Positions 15,924 through 17,006 of a stretch of 17,006 bases of DNA are shown here, in pieces. How positions within the stretch are numbered: the stretch's first letter is position 1; each line of letters opens with the position of its first letter. The stretch lies in assembly GCA_016302315.1 (NCBI GenBank), contig JAEDNW010000038.1, positions 1 to 17,006 on the forward strand, given 5' to 3'. Source of the DNA: UBA1724 sp016302315. Its GTDB lineage: Bacteria; Verrucomicrobiota; Lentisphaeria; Oligosphaerales; Oligosphaeraceae. The position numbers and the translations under genes are program-made. The notes beneath the pieces are model-generated. The model was given only the letters and a program-made list of their open reading frames with translations. It was not told where the DNA came from and searched no databases.

Positions 15924-15933
15924 CCCCCCCCCC
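15924..15933 (-). repeat. Homopolymer of ten G at the hsdS-hsdR junction
   Basis: On the coding strand ten G follow directly from the TA of the hsdS stop TAG, whose G is the first of the run. The run continues into AGG (15923-15921), three bases (CTC) and the hsdR ATG. The tract therefore doubles as the hsdR ribosome-binding region. Change in its length would not shift either reading frame but could change hsdR translation efficiency. It is also a site where sequencing errors are common. Confidence 0.85.
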
Positions 15934-17006
15934 TAGGCATGAATGGCCCGCTGCACCAACGCAGGACAGATCCCCTTGCTTAATTCGGCCGCCCGCGCCG
16001 CGATGCTCTTCGCTTTCTGGGCCGCCTGAAATACCTCCACAATCGCTTCCTGGATCTCTATCGGGGGCAGCGGAATTCGCACACGACACATGTCATCCCA
16101 AGAAAAAACTTCCCTTACACTTCCCCATGAATGATACCTTGCATAACGGTCGCTTTCTTTACGTAAGAACCATAAATACAAAAAATCTCCAAGCAACATA
16201 TTTTCATCGAAGCGAATTACTTCATTGACTGAAGTCACAACGATTGGAAAATCAAAATGAGATACTGCAAAGCAAAGACATTTTTCATTACCAGTTGTCT
16301 GAACAAAGCTTGCTTCACCCGGCATCACAATTTTGTAATTACCTAATTGCGTTTTATCGACTTTTGCATTCGTATCCTTGAATTCTTTTGTCACAGATAC
16401 ACTCTTAACTATTTTTACAGCATTATCTGAATTTCGTTTGTCAATACGGGTTAGATACGGTCCGATTTCCACGGCCTTGTATTTTTGTTTGAGGTCCTGG
16501 AGGTAGCTACGGCAGAGGGGCATGAGGGTCTCCGCCAGACGCTCGTTCTGGGTCTGCATCTCCCGCAATCCCTGCCAGGCCGCCACCATGCTCCGCTGAA
16601 CCTCCATGGGGGGGACGGGGATGGGAACACGACACATGTCCGCGTAGCTGAATGCTTCGCGGACGCTGCCCCAGGAATTGAACCTCGCATAACGGTCGAA
16701 CTCGGCACGCCTGAACAGCATAGCTAAATACCCAGGGTCAAGCTGATGATGGTCTTTTATGCGGAAAACTTCATATGAAGACGAGACGATATGTGTTTCT
16801 TGGTCTTCATTGCAGGCAAGGGATATCTTATCTCCATTTCTTGAGGTAATCGTCACAAAACAGAATTCTTTTGGCTTAAAAAGCTTATAGGGTGTTAATG
16901 AGACATTCTCCATATTCGCTTTCGTTGGGATAACTTTCTTGTCAATGCTTATCCCACGGACGGCGTTCACATCATACCTTCCATCGCTATTGCGCTCATC
17001 GCATGG
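15933..17006 (-). CDS. hsdS: Type I restriction enzyme specificity subunit HsdS (5' end cut by window)
   Basis: HsdS holds the two target-recognition domains (TRDs) that read the two halves of the bipartite site for both methylation and restriction. The frame is open to the right edge, so 357 residues are visible and perhaps a few tens of N-terminal residues are missing. Visible in order: TRD1 end (16690-17006) with SRNGDKIS and SSSYEVF motifs; a helical central spacer (about 16470-16610); TRD2 (about 16080-16470); and a distal helical segment to the stop. Both TRDs end in the same motif series DRYAR, SWGSVRE, DMCRV, IPxPP. Spacer DNA is GC-rich, whereas the TRDs, mainly TRD2, are AT-rich. 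An internal GTG at 16970 is not the start, because conserved-type sequence (YDV before NAVRG) continues upstream. hsdM is expected further right. Confidence 0.93.
   Translation of the reverse strand, partial: PCDERNSDGRYDVNAVRGISIDKKVIPTKANMENVSLTPYKLFKPKEFCFVTITSRNGDKISLACNEDQETHIVSSSYEVFRIKDHHQLDPGYLAMLFRRAEFDRYARFNSWGSVREAFSYADMCRVPIPVPPMEVQRSMVAAWQGLREMQTQNERLAETLMPLCRSYLQDLKQKYKAVEIGPYLTRIDKRNSDNAVKIVKSVSVTKEFKDTNAKVDKTQLGNYKIVMPGEASFVQTTGNEKCLCFAVSHFDFPIVVTSVNEVIRFDENMLLGDFLYLWFLRKESDRYARYHSWGSVREVFSWDDMCRVRIPLPPIEIQEAIVEVFQAAQKAKSIAARAAELSKGICPALVQRAIHA
16081..16152 (-). repeat. Internal hsdS repeat, copy at the end of TRD2
   Basis: This segment matches 16627-16698 at an offset of exactly 546 bp (182 codons, in frame). 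ACACGACACATGTC (16081-16094) and GCATAACGGTCG (16141-16152) are identical to bases in the other copy; the DNA between them is diverged but encodes nearly the same residues (DRYAR, SWGSVRE, DMCRV). It marks the pseudo-duplicated half-structure of HsdS. Confidence 0.85.
16627..16698 (-). repeat. Internal hsdS repeat, copy at the end of TRD1
   Basis: Partner of the copy at 16081-16152, same frame. The identical blocks are ACACGACACATGTC (16627-16640) and GCATAACGGTCG (16687-16698). This copy is GC-rich between the blocks while the other is AT-rich, so the halves have different histories or have drifted apart. Confidence 0.85.

Overview
The window looks like chromosomal DNA from a GC-rich Gram-negative-type bacterium. 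Type II secretion pseudopilin genes and a WaaP/Kdo-kinase-like gene point to an outer membrane. Two pseudopilin-type N-termini lack the glycine normally found before the prepilin cleavage site. I associate this with Lentisphaerota/Victivallales and relatives, but that placement is a weak inference and there is no rRNA marker here.

Layout. (1) 1-536: no convincing gene; a GC-rich, strongly structured leader with an 18-bp direct repeat and nested inverted repeats. (2) 537-7999, plus strand: a densely packed run of housekeeping genes. Three type II secretion minor-pseudopilin genes (I-, J- and K-like) lead into murB (peptidoglycan precursor synthesis), then mnmE (tRNA wobble-uridine modification), ligA (NAD+-dependent DNA ligase) and a small WaaP/InaA-type kinase. 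Most junctions are 4-bp ATGA or 10-bp overlaps; a hairpin region separates murB from mnmE. (3) 7954-9558, minus strand: a ComEC/Rec2-type DNA-uptake channel gene without the C-terminal metallo-beta-lactamase domain. It is convergent with, and overlaps, the kinase gene. (4) 9559-9765: a short non-coding spacer. (5) 9766-17006, minus strand: a defence island read leftwards, in order hsdS (cut by the right edge), hsdR, an uncharacterised 597-residue coiled-coil protein, and an EcoRI-family adenine methyltransferase.

The defence island is the accessory part. HsdS would give sequence specificity and HsdR would translocate and cut; the HsdM they need is not in view and should lie beyond the right edge. 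The 597-residue gene and the second target-recognition domain of hsdS are far more AT-rich than the rest, which suggests recent acquisition. The M.EcoRI-like enzyme has no EcoRI-type endonuclease beside it, and GAATTC occurs at least 13 times in the window. The best candidate for an undescribed system is the pair '597-residue coiled-coil protein + EcoRI-family methyltransferase' attached to the 3' end of a type I restriction operon.
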